From: Casuarina equisetifolia | Taxonomy: Eukaryota; Streptophyta; Magnoliopsida; Fagales; Casuarinaceae | Length of the DNA: 64,000 bases | Assembly: GCA_028551475.1 (NCBI GenBank) | Contig: CM052361.1 | Coordinates: 16,743,274 to 16,807,273, forward strand | Direction: 5' to 3' | Part shown: in pieces, positions 35,558 to 49,400 of the stretch | How the letters are laid out: every line of letters begins with the position of its first letter | Position numbering within the stretch: position 1 is the stretch's first letter | Notes under the pieces: model-generated | Seen by the model: only the letters and a program-made list of their open reading frames with translations | The model's database searches: none | Told to the model about the DNA's origin: nothing | Program-made: the position numbers and the translations under genes

Positions 35558-38500
35558 ATGGAGGCTCGCAGGCTCGCCATTCTCTCTTCCCATCTCCGCT
35601 CTGTCGGAGAGAGTCCGATCGGATTCTCACGTGTGTTGTATTCCAATTGTGCTTCGGCTGCTGAGAAAAAGGGTCACCGAAACGACTGCGTTTTCTGCAA
35701 GATTATACGAGGGGAATCACCGGCTCTGAAGGTGATTCCTCTTTCCAGCTTTTCTAATGTTTTTGTGCTCTCTTTTCTGGAAGTTTGAGTGAGAAAACTA
35801 ATGAAAGGCCTAAGATGTTGACATGCGAGTGTTACGGGTTTTCATCATTTTGCTTCCGAATTTGGAAAGCTTGCCTGAGGGATAGCCAATTTGATATTCG
35901 GAACTTCAAGAATTACCGCGCGTGCACGCCTACGTCTTTGTTTAGTAATTGCATGTGAAACTTTTACTGAGGGCCAAACAGGACTTGCAGAAATTCTGAA
36001 TGCACAATAATTTCTTGAAAACATTGTAAATGGGAGGTTCCTATTTGGAGTTCTTAAACATTAACGGAGTCTGTGAGTATATATTCGATTGTTGGTTCAG
36101 AATCCTTGGGATTTCTTGGATTGACTTTTTTCTTATTTTATTTTAGTTTATTTTTTATCGACCATCACTCATATTCGTTGTCCGTTGCATTTCCTTATCT
36201 TTGGCTCTGGATGTTATATTTGGTTTCGCCTTAGATTTATGAGAGGGCGCCACTTCGTTGCGTATATAATATCCGGGAGAGATGCCCGCATGTAATGATG
36301 AATAGGGGCTTATAAATATTAAGAATCTTAGTGGTTCAAGGGAAGTTCTGTCCCATGGGGAGAGATGCATGCATGTTATGATAAATAGGTGCTTATAAAT
36401 ATTACGAATCTTAGTGGTCCAAGGGAAGTTTTAGCTCACTGGGGAGATATGCACGCATGTAATGATAAATAGGGGCACATAAATATAAGTAATCTTAGTG
36501 ATTCAAGGCAAGTACTAACCCATTGGATCGTTCTTGGAACTTTGGCGTATTACGTTAGGAATAAGGATTTTTAGCATTAGGGTGACATTTTAGATTCTAC
36601 ATTTTGAGCATGCTACAGCTGACCGCTAGGGAGGCAACATGATCTTCGGGAGAATCTTACACTAGATGCTTATGACTTGAGGGTAAAAAATTGAAATCAA
36701 ATAATAAATTAACTGTGAGAGGCTTTTGATTCCACAAGATCCTGTTCTGTTAATTCTGTATTTGATTTTATCCCACATGAGATATGTAAATTTTTAGAAT
36801 GGAAAGAACTAGTCCAAAGTTATTGAAAGTTGTTTAATCATGACTATATGAATCACAGATTCATAGAAAATTTTATGCCTCAGTTTTTTCTTTCTTGTCT
36901 GCATTCAACGATATCTAGTGTCAGCTACCAGCATGGTTTTTGGAATTGCAAGGATTTGTTGAAGTTCTTGACCATCTCTATGCAAACACTAGTTGTTAAG
37001 AGGAAGTAATGTATCCTTGCAAGAAAGGGTTGTATAAATCATTCAAAATGAGAAGTTAATAGTGAGAGTGTTGGTGACATGCTGAACAGAGGCTTCTTTG
37101 TTCCTTTAGACATTACAGGAAAATAAAACAATGGCTGGCAAGTTTAGGACCCTTTTTTCTTCTTGATCACAGATGCAAGTAGCTTTTATGTGTTCATCTA
37201 ATGGAAGTTTTGTGCATTTGGATGGTCACGCTTCAACTAGCTTTCTCCTACAGTTTATTGTTAATATTGTGGTACTTACGTATCCCTAGGCAGTGGACAT
37301 ATTTGAACTGAGGTCAATTTATGGCCTTATCCAACTGTTCATATAATCTGACTCAATTATTTTTGTGTTTATCTCCCTACAAAAATTTAAGTAAATGTAT
37401 TGTGATTGTAAATCCTTTTATACCTTCAAAAGAAGGATATGTTTTGAAAATTATTTGGTGGCAAGCTTGCTATTATATAAAATTTTGCTTGTGCAGCAAA
37501 GTAAAAGACTTTCTTTTAAACCTGAATTTCCTTGTAAAAGAGGAAAATGAATGCTTGACTATATTTCAGAGAACACTTCAACGTTACAAATTTTCCTTCT
37601 GTGTTCTTTTGAAATTATCTAAAAACCTAATCCTATACTTGATGTGAATTTTCAACCTTATATCACATTATGATGTGAAAAGCATTTTCTAGTAACTTAT
37701 GTTCTGCCTTTTCTTACTCTGTATTGGATTTGATTCTGACAGCTCTATGAAGATGAAACATGCTTGTGTATACTGGATATCAATCCACTGAGTCATGGGT
37801 AAGGTATCATGCATCCGAGTTGCAATTATGAAGTTATCTTGTTGCTATGTGAGGTTTTTCGGTTTAATGTTAGACATTTACTGCATTTTATTGTTACATC
37901 TTAACAAGCCCATACTTGTATAGAGAGACATGTGCCTAAGAAATCACATTTAGTGTAACTATGGAGTAACTCTTTAAGTGATCTTGCTTGTTGGATTTCA
38001 CCTTTAATCTGTTGTGATGGTGGATGAATGTGAAGTTGATCTCTTACTTTACTTTGTCTGCATTGCTTGGAGAAGTTTTCCAATGACGAGACTTGTTTGA
38101 TTTGTCATCTGCATGGTAGCTCAAGTGGAGCTACCAGGATATCACACCTAAGTGATGGAAGTTTGACATATCCTATACCCAAACACCCCTTTACTTATAT
38201 AATGATTTTTTTTTTTAAAGAAGTGTGATTCAATCTTATCAATTCACTAGTAGTTCAGTGAAGTTACTAGCAACCTAAGGTTTCCTTTGCTTAGGAGGAC
38301 ACATGTTCGACACCCGTTCTCCACAACTTCTTTGTGTAATAAATAAACAAATTGTGATTCAATCTCTGAGTATAACTGAGCTCAAATTATAGGGATTTTC
38401 TGCTTCTGTCCAGCATATGCTGCATCTTATCATAGGTTGCAATTTGGTTATTGATTGGAAATCTGAAGTTCGAGGAAGGAGTAGTGTTCCAAAGAATGGG

Positions 38501-41500
38501 ATATTTGATCTAGACAGAGACAAAAATGGATGCTAGATGTTAGTCTGATACTGACATCACAGCTTTGTATCAGAGAATTGATTAATGTTATAGGGACTTT
38601 GGAACAGTTGCATTGAGCCAAAACCATAGAACTGCTGGAAGTATTAAAAAATTCTTGAATATGATTTGGGATGAAGGAATCTTTCATGGAGATCCTGCTT
38701 AATTTCTGGTTTTTAATACCTTGTTCTTAGAGATGAAGACCTGCTGGTAGACAATCAGTTTCTACTCTTCAAAACCCATCTACATTCCCGTGGATCTGCT
38801 TCTGCAATTTTTCTCATAATGATAGCGAGGAATTTCTATTACTTGGATTCATCCTTCTTAGTTTTAACTGCCTCCTTTCATACTATGCAAGTTTTAAGGT
38901 TCATTTGATCATTGAATGCTCTGTGATAGAGCTTGTTACAAATCTTTGAAGCTTGCCAACATTTAGCATCTATCTTTCTTTCCATTATTTGCATCCTTCC
39001 TGCGCTTATCCTTGAATCTGAGTTTGCACAAGGAAATACCGCCAATGAAGAATGCCTGCTTCTTTCCACCAATGCCTCAGTTAAGTTCCCGATGCTTGGC
39101 AGGGGTATGTGAGGCACTATTTCCTTGATTCCTTTGCTATCAGTTAAGTTCCCGATGCTTGGAAGGGGCATGTGAGGCACTATTTCCTGCCCTCAATTCC
39201 TTGCAGTGAACAGCAAACTGTTATGGTGTCATGTCAAAATGGAACCTGTAGCACATGGTGACAAAGGCATTATAAAATTTAAAGCTACCCTCGATCGACT
39301 ATTTTTTTTTTTTTTTTTTGGAATTACCTGCATCTGTTTGACCTGCTTTTTGTTAGTCATCTTAGATAATTCTGTTGTGTTAATATCTCTTATTTGAGCA
39401 CCATCACCTTAGCAACTGTGGTGAAACTTACAAATTGGCCCCAATTCTTTGACATGTACTTGATTGCCATGTAAAATGATGCTTTTGGATAGGCATTAGA
39501 AGAAAACATCTAAGAAATCTGATCCAAACAACATAAGTTTGAAAGGAAACTCCAAGGACTAAAGTTACTTGCCTGAAAAAGAATAGAAAGGACCTAAGTT
39601 GTTAAAAAATTTACTTTTAGTGGCAATTGTTAGAAGTTGTCAGCTAGCTTAGCTGGTACAGTTCCTTGGTGTTGCATCAGAGAATTGAAAAAGGGTTTAG
39701 AAAGATGGGAGAGAGCTACTTGAAGGCACATTGGCCTTTATTGAACGATATAAAAAATGATAATGTTGTTTTTCTCATGTTACATGTATTGAGACCCACT
39801 TGATACGTTAGCCTGGCTAAAATCTTCTCCAACTGCTAGATGCTTTTGTTGCCTACTGGAACCACTGCATTGGGCAAATTTAGCCTCTAACCTCAGAGAT
39901 ATATACAAGTTTGCTCTATTTAGATGAAATACAAGCATATAGCCTCTTGGATTCTACCGACTTGCACACTGTAAAGACTTGGGATTAGTCAGTTAATTTT
40001 TTGGTGAATGGTTGACATTGTTCAAAAAGGTGCAAAGGGGATTAGTATTGTTGGGTAATGAATAGCAGTATTCAGTCACTACCCAGTTATAACGGCAACT
40101 AAGTTCTATGAAATTTAGGTCATATTGATTAATCAAGGTGCTTGCAAAACTTATCTTAATTCTTTTTCAGTGTGTAAGCCACAATGATATTCGGAAAATG
40201 CTTTTGGTATGTTGGAAATCATATTGCTGTTATGCCAAGCGTTCTGCATAATGTGAATGCTTTAATGCCCTTGTATCTTGCTGCATTATGATTTTCTTGT
40301 TCCACTGCGACTATATCACCTGAAAACTTGATTCCTCAGATTTTTAAGCTATATTAGCTTCATGTAGTACAAATAGTTTGGAACAACTCAAGTCAATACT
40401 TGCTAAGAAGCTTGAGAAACTTACTCTGTGGTGCGTCGCTGAAGCCGATGAGCTTTAGGTCTAAGGGCAACTTTTGTCATCAAAAGAGTTACTAGGTGAT
40501 GAAATAATGCTTTAACACTCTTTGTGTGAACTGCTATTAAATAGCAAAATCGTGATGGCTTACAAAACATGGATATGACAATATGCATGCAAAAATATTG
40601 AAAATTCAGGATACCAGTAAATTAGATTGATGTAGTGGGTCAATATCTCATTGTACATCTGCGTGTTCACTAATTTTATTTCTGAAGACGAGTCACAAAC
40701 TTTGGAAAAATTAAAACCAGTATAAACAATAGAACTATATTCACAAGTAGAAATAACTCCATAACGAATTTTGAAGGTCCCAACTTCTAATGACATTAGA
40801 CTTCATGTTCTACGATTTAAATTCCTTTCTTTTCCCCACCTCCATACAAAAAGGAAATGTACTTATATCTTTTGGCACCATTATGTCTTCCATCTATAAT
40901 GTTCTCTTTGTTCCTCAGGCATTCTCTTATCATTCCAAAAACTCATTTCCATTCATTAGTGGTCACTCCACCATCGGTAAGTAATTTTTAATGGATACAC
41001 TTAGTTTGTATTCAGCCTATATTATTATGTATGTTGCCTAAATGTATATAATCAGTTCTCATACTGTAGAAATCCATTGCACATGGACTTCCTATCTTTC
41101 CGTACTGAAGAGATTTTCGCATTAGATGATATATTTATTTAATCTTTTAGACATGTAGGCCTGGATCCAGCAATGTCGTCTCATATGCATGAGACTAAGG
41201 GTCAATACACACACACACACACACACACACACACTTTTTGAGCCTTATTTTGGACTAACAATGTGTGCAGTTTGGCTCCATCAAAAGAGGGAAAAAAAAG
41301 GTGTTATTTTGCTATTTATTTGAATCCTCTTCCCTAATTTAATTGGGCTCCTTGAACAAAGCACACGTGGGCACCCAGTTTTGAGATTATGTCGCTAAAC
41401 ATATGCAAATGATAAGATAGAGAATGGGAGAAGATCCATGTGTACCACCTGAGTGCCAATATATCACATTAATCAAAAATAAAATGAAACTTGGTCCACC

Positions 41501-44427
41501 AGAAAAAGAGAGTTTATAACAGGTTGTACGTGCAGAAACTGATCTCAAGTTTTTTTCCCAACCTTTCTCTTGGCCAGTATGCTTTTCACGTGCTTCATCT
41601 TTTGCTTTTCAGATTTCTTCAGATCATACAATTTATGCTGCCCTTCAAAAACTTAATTTTTAATTGTTGTTGCTGTTGTTATTATTAATATTGTTATTGC
41701 TACTATTTTTCTTATTCTTCTTGCTATCAGCACTATTGATATTAACTACAATTTCTAAAGATGTAAGCGTAATTATAGTGGACTTAAAATCATATGTGGT
41801 CCATTGGTGCTTATCACAACTGTAGAAAAGACCTAATAGAACAGGCTGCACCATGCATGTTATAATGCATGGCTCAGTAACATCAAATTTTAAGGTTCGT
41901 TATCTGCTCTCTGAACCAACCAGAGATTTTAAGGTTCTTTGTAAGTAACTCGGAAAAAATTCTTTGCATCCTGTCAGTCAATGATTAGATAGTTGTTAGT
42001 CAAAGAAACTTTTTGCTCATTAATACTATTGTGCCTGTAGGCTTAAAACATTTCAAATTTAATCCCTGTTGATAGTCAATCAGGTCGTTCCTTAATATTA
42101 GAATATTGGGAGCTTTTTCACGTGTATCATGTATGCTTTCGAACATATCGTTAATTGAAGGAATTATATAGTTCTCATCTTTTTAAATATCCATCTCAGC
42201 GTCCAAACCCCCAACAACCCCCCCCCCCCCCCCCCCCCCCCCCGCCGGCCCTCCCCCCCACCACACACACAAAAATAAAATAAAATAAAAAAGGAAACCT
42301 TAGATTTTCACCTTTGAAGAAATTAGTCTCTATAAACTTTTTTGTCCAAGCTGTTAACGGAGTTCCTATCTTGTCAGCAATGCATCGAATTACAACATAA
42401 TAAAACAGATAGCCCCAGTTTGTGTGAAATTGTAGCACGTTCACTGTCTCTGTCCTTCTCTCTCTCTCTCTCTCTCTCTCTTTGGGAATCCTAGCATAAG
42501 TTATCCAAATTTAACTTAATTGTGCAGGTGGTAGCTGCTATGTGTTCAAAAGTTCCATTTATCAGCAGTGCAATAATGAAAGCTACCAATTGTGGTATGT
42601 ATATGTATGATCCATTGCAATGATAATTGTGTTATTTCTTTTTATTGATAGATGAATTGGAAATTTTTTGTTTCTTGGGGTACCCAGAACCGTTGGCAGT
42701 TCACCTTTGCTTTAATAAATAAAGCTGGAATAATGTACAACCTGAGAATCCTTTTTCTGGATGAGGGATAATGTGCGCTTACATCCAAATTCCGATTTAC
42801 TCTGGGTGCAATCAGAGATTCACTAGCAGAAACTGGATCACTAAAGACAAACAGCCATAGAGACAGCAAGAAAAGCGATGTCCATCACAACTATGTTAAG
42901 AAACCACCACAATTGCTGGCCATAATTCGCAAACTATAGAGTTTCACCACCAAGTTAAACAGAGATCTCTGGCCTCCAAAGAGCACCACCCAATGGCCTT
43001 GACCTATTTAGCCACTCAAGGAAAAAAGTGTAACGACCGTGGTGATCAAAGTGTTACCTCCAATCAGGGCTGCTGCAGTGCAGATAAAGAAAATAGAAAA
43101 CCAAAGAAAAGATGAAAAACATTTGCTTCAGGCAAAGGGATGCAGAAAATGAGAAAGAATTTCGTTAAACCCAGGAGCTTACTAAGAAACCAAGTTGTGC
43201 TTTATACGAAAAGATACACACTGAATTTCCTTCATTACAACATCATTATCGTTGGTAACCTTTTCTAACTGGTTGAAACTCGGGTACTAGGGGAATTCGC
43301 AGAAGTTCAAGAACATAAAATCAAGAGAGGAGAAATCATTAGCTGTTGTCTACCACCAAAGAGTGTTCTCAGGAACATCATCCACAGCTTTACCCATAAG
43401 ACTTGATAGCCCTCATAAGACTTCATAGCCCTCAAAGTTCCGTGCATTTGGTTCGGGCCCAGCAAACCACACGAGCCAAGGCAACGGTGTAAATGCCACT
43501 TTACTTTTGTTAGAAGGTCAAATATCGCATTTGTTGCCTCATAGCCGGTACATTCTTGTCATACGTTGCACCTAAAAGGGTTTTTGTTTTCTAAGGCACA
43601 ACATTTTGGGAAACTCATCTTGTCAGTTCTTTATGTTGTTGTATCACATGTCTGTGTAACAACGATCATACATTTCTATCTGCAAATATACATTTAGATG
43701 ATAACCACCTGTTTGACCTTCCTTCCGGATGCTCAAAAAATAAGCTGTGCATGATTCTGGATCAGTACAATGCATCTGCTCAAAGATATATATGTATCTA
43801 CATATTTTCTATAATCAGCAACTTCAAATGTTTGTGATAATATTGTAGCGCTGTAAAAGCTTGACTGGAAGTTTTTTATACAGATTCATTCAACTTAGTA
43901 GCTAACACTGGTGCAGCGGCTGGGCAAGTTATTTTTCACGTAAGTATTATCAATTCTACTATACATTATATGTTGATTCAATGACATATCATCTGTTAAA
44001 GGTTGAGATATGGGTCTTATTAGAAGCAAACGCAGCAGGGCGACTGCTGCTTCGCCATTTTAAGTATAGCTAGGAAATTGCTTGGTTTCCGCTAATTTTG
44101 CTATAACATGGAAATTTCAGACTCATCTTCATATAATTCCTCGTAAGGCACGCGATTGCTTGTGGCCTTCAGAGGTATGAATCGCTGTTCTTTTAACTTT
44201 TAAGAATTAACACCGGCTTGTGTTTGTTAATTCTGGGAGGGAAAATCTGGTTAGCCCCGTGTGAAAAGTTTCAAGTTTTGCAGAGTTTGCGGAGGTATCC
44301 CCTCAAGTTGGACCAGGAAACTTTTAAAATTGTAGATGCTGTTCGAGAGGAGCTTTCTCCGTCAAGCAACACAGAAGATAGCAGAGATCAACCATCCGGA
44401 ATTGTTAAAAGTCGGTGCTGTCATTGA
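35558..44427 (+). CDS. HIT-family protein, HINT3-like (histidine triad nucleotide hydrolase)
   Basis: HIT proteins hydrolyse nucleotide phosphoramidates or AMP/sulfate conjugates through a covalent nucleotidyl-histidine; plant HINT proteins include adenylylsulfatase activity. Seven exons: 35558-35731, 37743-37798, 40919-40976, 42528-42594, 43884-43939, 44121-44174, 44284-44427. All have GT/AG borders and join in frame to 609 nt, 202 residues. Residues 1-40 are basic and Ser/Arg-rich, suggesting an organelle-targeting extension. The domain starts at DCVFCKII (43-50, with the CxxC pair), then LYEDETCLCILDINP, LSHGHSLIIPKTHF, FNLVANTGAAAGQVIFH, and the triad H137-T-H139-L-H141-I-I. The tail is DQPSGIVKSRCCH. 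The gene spans 8.9 kb for 0.6 kb of coding sequence because of long repeat-bearing introns. HINT3 is the closest type by the N-terminal extension; exact orthology is inferred. Confidence 0.92.
36278..36528 (+). repeat. Tandem repeat, 3 x ~84 bp, in HINT intron 1
   Basis: Units start at about 36278, 36361 and 36445, each opening AGAGATGC or AGATATGC followed by GCATGTAATGATGAATAGG-like and AATCTTAGTGGTTCAAGG-like sequence. Copies differ by roughly 10 to 20 percent. Confidence 0.85.
38245..38350 (+). repeat. Possible tRNA-derived SINE fragment in HINT intron 2
   Basis: TAGTTCAGTGAAG at 38251-38263 resembles a pol III A box, and ATGTTCGACACCC at 38303-38315 resembles a B box, about 40 bp apart as in tRNA genes and SINEs. 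The sequence continues into TTTGTGTAATAAATAAAC, a plausible SINE tail. It does not fold into a functional tRNA by eye. Confidence 0.4.
41207..41234 (+). repeat. (AC)14 microsatellite in HINT intron 3
   Basis: Uninterrupted AC dinucleotide run about 230 bp downstream of exon 3. Confidence 0.95.
42218..42243 (+). repeat. 26-bp poly-C tract in HINT intron 3
   Basis: A homopolymer of 26 C followed by a further C-rich stretch (GCCGGCCCTCCCCCCCACC). The opposite strand is a G run, so the Gly-rich frame on it is an artefact. It lies about 285 bp upstream of exon 4. Confidence 0.95.
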
Positions 44428-44586
44428 TCTATGGTTGTGGTTTTATACTATGATGGTATGTGCCTTTCCAACACACAGATAATTTGCCATGTACCAATGG
44501 ACCATTTTAATTTCTCTTTGCGTGTTTTGCTTTTTCTTGATAAATTGAATGCGGTTATGTGAAAAAACTTTATAACATGCAAACAG

Positions 44587-44620
<34 letters not shown>
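44587..44620 (+). repeat. (AG)17 microsatellite downstream of HINT
   Basis: Uninterrupted AG run about 160 bp after the HINT stop codon; probably in or just past the 3' UTR. Confidence 0.95.
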
Positions 44621-44624
<4 letters not shown>

Positions 44625-44639
44625 AGAACTTGAAACTGG

Positions 44640-46440
44640 ATGCCGTCGTCTGTATAGCCATATTTGTTTCGTTCAGATATGGTGCATTTTGGCCTTCAAG
44701 TGATACAATTCATAGAATTTTCTTCACATTTTAGATACACTCTCCGTTACATAATATTCTGTAATTCAATATTATGCAAATCCTTTTAATGTTGGCACAC
44801 ACAATTAAAACATTTTATCTAGTAATTTTACGAATTCAACTTCAAAGTCAAAATTGTAAACACATTATAAACAATTATTTCAGAGGTCAGGTTCTTATTC
44901 TCCACGAAGATGAAGTATATCTTTTAAAAACACTAGTGAAAAAGTGAAAGTACTTGTTTATACAAGACACGTTTGACCTTTCTGATGGCAGTTGTAAAGT
45001 GTTTAAGAGGTGTTTTTGGCAAGACACAATCTAGCATGAAGGTGATACCAATAAAATTACTTGTTTCGAAAGTTGGGGTCTGGTGGATGCTTTGCTTGGA
45101 CACGTGAATAACTTCCTGGACTGAGATGGGAATTCTTAAAAATTTATATCCTTTAGCAAAGCTTGCACACACAACCTTTGTATTCAGCTGTCCATTGGAT
45201 TCGAATGGCAGGAAAGCACGCAATATTATAGAACCAAGGAGGTCATGTTGTTCACGGAAATTGATAAAACTGATGCACGACGCAAAATGAAGATATCTTA
45301 TCATGCCGTCAATTCAGCATTAATATTTGCTTTTGTTTTACCCAAGTAGTCTTTCTAAATTTAGTCCAAGGGATTTTGTGAATCTGTAAATACTAACAAG
45401 TAATAACTACCCCGAGTGATGAATAATGTTAATTGATCTCCTAGGAATTGTGATACGACAAATAATGCTGTGAGGTCATACAAATGATATGCATTTGGTA
45501 ATACTATTTTTTAAAGAATTCTTCTTCATGATTGTAAAAGAAGTATTTTCCTTAAATTTTACTCTCGAAAACTAATTGAATATATAGTATTATTCTGACA
45601 TCATGAACAAATTTGTTAACTTGGCCTAAAGAACTGTTGAATAGGATAGTTCTTTTGAAAACGATGCAACCCATATGAACTCATTGAACAAGAAAGTCTA
45701 GGAAGTTAAAAATGAAACCATCTAAAAGGGAAAATGGAATACCTTAATTTTAAATGATTTTCTCAAAAAAAAAAAGTGAAAGTAAAAGTAAAAGCTGTAA
45801 ATAGCTTGTCTAAATCCAGATAATTTAGTAGCATTCGAGGATTCTGTTGCATATGAGCTTAGGATTTAAGCCTTCTCTTCTCTCAAAAATTCCCCTCAAT
45901 CTTCCATTGCATCTCCATAAAAGCAACCAAAAAAAAAAAAAAAGTCCCATAAAAAGCCTAAAAGATCAGGATATAGCATTAGATACCAAAGTCATAATAT
46001 TTCCTTATTTCTTCTTAATTAAAAGAAAAGAAGGAACAGTATCTTCTCATCATGGGATTAATAAGAAGTGTTTGGTGAAAGTAAATCGCATTGGATATTA
46101 ATCCGGTTTTTCCCTTTTCGAGTTTCTTTTTTTTTTTTTTTTTTCCGGGGAGCGTGTACCTAATTAGGACTGGCCATTGACTAAATTCCAGATGGTTCGT
46201 AAGATTTTGATTTTGGGAAACTAGCCAACGGGCTTTATCATCGTCCCACGGTTCACTCCAGAAGCCTCCTTTCAACTTGGACAATTAAAATACGGATGGA
46301 GGATTTTTCCGGTTCATTGCGGACACATGAATGGTCTTCTCCACAAGTCATTTTCTTCTTCATTTCGTGTCTCTGTCTCTTTGTCTGAACCCTCTGTAAT
46401 TTTCAAAAGCGGCTTCCTTTCCATCCCAAAGGTCGTGTTT
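44640..46440. other. Intergenic between HINT and CHIP
   Basis: A 123-codon minus-strand frame at 45304-44933 has no recognisable domain and no introns or partners I can see, so I do not call it a gene. Frames at 45847-46284 run across A- and T-rich tracts. The segment 46280-46470 should carry the CHIP promoter and leader. Confidence 0.45.
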
Positions 46441-46470
46441 ATCTGTGTGTTCTTGTAAAGTGTCAAGGAG

Positions 46471-49400
46471 ATGACGACGGCGACTAAACAAGCGGAGCAA
46501 CTCAGGCAAGATGGAAACTTTTATTTTAAGAAAGATCGCTTTGGAGCCGCCATTGATGCTTACACAGAGGTATATTTCTTGATGTTTTGAGCTCATCTTT
46601 AATGGCGTTGGTTTTCTTTTTCTTTTTGTGCCGATTCATGTTCTTTGTTTATTCTCATTATTTATTCTTGGGTGGTCTGGTTGGATTTGAAGGCAATTAC
46701 GCTTTGCCCTAATGTTGCTGTGTATTGGATGAATCGTGCTTTGTGTTATCGCAAGCGGAAGTATGTGATGCCGCTAACCCTTCTCAGTTTCTCCTTCTTT
46801 CTCTGATTTCTCTCTCTCTCTCTCTCGCTTCTATCTTTCTTTTGTTACCCAAAATTTTCCTTTTCTATTATGCGTCGATTTAATCTATGTTCATGCTCCG
46901 ATTTCGTCCTTTCACTCGCTTGTTCTTATCATTTTTGTAGTGATTGGCCTAGAGTCGAGGAGGACTGTCGGAAAGCTATTGAGCTTGACAATAATTCCGT
47001 CAAGGTTTGAAATTGTTTTCACCTACGATTTCTCTCTTTTTATTTTCTCAGTCTCAGTTGTTTCCATCCTTTTGGACAAATTTTATCCATAATTGATTGT
47101 TCAAAATGATAAACCAAATGCCTAAGGAAAATTGTTTTGGCCCACAGGCTGAATTGCCCCTTCTTTATATTTTCTATATTGGCACTTTGGTTATGTTTGC
47201 TGATTGTTGAACTTAATTTCGACATACAGATTCATCACTCCTTTGTTTTTAGTTAACTATGCCGTTTTTGGAGGCACACATAACATCCGTTTCAGTAATG
47301 CTTTTTTTTTAAAAGGAAAAACAATTGTTATTCAGGCAGAAAGCAATCTTAATAATAATTGCGCTACACCCAACTGTGAAGTCCATAATCCTTAGGTATG
47401 GATTTGTTTTCTTGCAAGACAAAATTACAGTACTTTTCTTTATCAAGTTGGGTAAAGCGAAGGATCTTAGTTTGGTGCCAGAGCATATATGGCATCGAGC
47501 ATGGCTTCATTTCTAATTATATTTATACTTGTTGAGGATTTTCCCTTAAAACGTTTTCTTACTGTATGCGCTCCTTTTAGATGTACTTGACTGTGTGATG
47601 ACTGTTGAGAAGATTCTAGAGCAATACAAGGATTGGTTGGGCAAACCGTCTCCATAATAATAGTATAAGAGTATCTGCATTTGGCTCTAATTTATCACCC
47701 AAGATCAAACTACTTTTTCTGTATCAAGTTATTATTATCTCTGAGAGGTTATTTACTATTATAGGCTCATTATATGCTGGGGCTTGCATTACTACAGAAG
47801 TTGGAAAATGTTGAAGGAATCAAAGAACTACAGAAGGTAATTATTTGTCTCTGTTAGTAAGCATTGAATTGCAGTGAACTTTTTGGGATAAATTTTTTTC
47901 ATTCTTTTCTGCTGTGGATTTGTGGGATGGATGCAACGCGACATTACTAAATTCTATTTCTACTCTATTTCTCTTGAATTCTTTTGCATTTGAGGTTGCT
48001 TTTGCCAGTAATGTGAATTTGTTTCTTCTTTTTCCGTCATTTATTTATTTTTTTTATTTTTTTTTATTTTTATATTTCTGTACCTCATTTTACATTGCAT
48101 TTTTCTTTTTCTTTTGACTCTAATACATAAGAAGGAGATAGTTTCTTGGAGTCTTATTTTGGCATGTTTGACATGAATCCAGATGTTCTAGGGTGAGATA
48201 ATTTTATGTTAGTGAAAGAAATCAAGCCTGTAATGATACTTTGCTATCTGGTGGATTATATGGTAACTACATTGCTGGCTAAACCTCCACTGGATTTGAG
48301 GCAATTTGTAATTTTGCAATAGATGTATCTTACCTTTGAACTCGGCACTTAGCAGAACTCTTGATTAACTTTTTCATCTTTTATAGATTCTCTCTTCTAT
48401 GCTACTTCCAAATTCTACGTACTTATCTAAATTATATATATCAAGTATATCTGACTTAAATTTTCCTTTGTTACATTGTCTCAAGTAAATTGTACCTTAG
48501 AAAATATAGTCTTATGAGGTTGCAATATACCTAGACTTACCTATAGGAGTCTAGCCTGGATATGAGATTCATACGTTACCACTGTTTTTGGTCAATATAG
48601 TATTTGCAACTGCAGCGATCAGTGATAGAATTCTTCAGCTCATAAGCATGGAAGTTAATCACTGCATATTGGATGACCTTACCTGAACACATGATTAAGA
48701 ACTTGTGAGCTAAGAAAGAATTAAGAGAAGAAACAAAAGGGTGTTATCTGATTTTGAACAGTCAGTAGCAGTCCAAGGACTTTAGAGTGTATGGACTTAG
48801 CTTGTTTGCTTGCCTTAGGAGAAATTTCAAATATATCTATTGCCTATTACTCTACTATTCTTCAAAGATGAACATAATTGGCTTATGAGCATCACAGTTA
48901 CTGAGACTTGACAGATTTTCTTGTAGGCTCTGGATCTTGGAAGAGGTGCCAACCCTAAGATGTACATGGTGGAGGAGATCTGGCAGGAACTTGCGAAAGC
49001 AAAATACATGGAGTGGGAGAATGCATATGTAAAACGTTCATGGGAATTACAAAGCTTGAAGTATGTTATCCCAGTGAGTTTCACCTATGATGTTGGAAGC
49101 GCTTGCCCTTCTATGAGTAGTTTTTGCACGTCCGTTATTGATTTTTGTACAAACTTGCTGATTATGTCTCAGAGAAGACTGTGAGACTGCACTTAAGGAA
49201 AAACATTTCCTAGACATCACTCCAACGGAAGGTTTCTTGGATCAATCTGCTACTTCCCACTTGGAAAAATTAGAGGTCCTAAGAAGAGTTTTCAAGGAAG
49301 CTGCCGAAGCTGACATGCCAAGAGAGGTGAGTGCCTGGGTGCTTCTCTTATAGATTCTTCAATACAGTATTAACAGTTATTACATTCTTTAGTGGCTGAA

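Noticed and set aside
38100..38160. GGTAGCTC / GAGCTACC hairpin as a tRNA or regulatory RNA
   Set aside because: Only an 8-bp stem with a 5-nt loop in an intron; no tRNA arms or conserved B box beside it.
44933..45304. 123-codon minus-strand frame between HINT and CHIP
   Set aside because: No domain, no promoter or splice context, and no partner exon seen; kept only as a remark.
46015..46284. Minus-strand frame with a Lys run just upstream of CHIP
   Set aside because: The Lys run comes from a poly-T tract and the rest has no domain; likely promoter-proximal chance frame.
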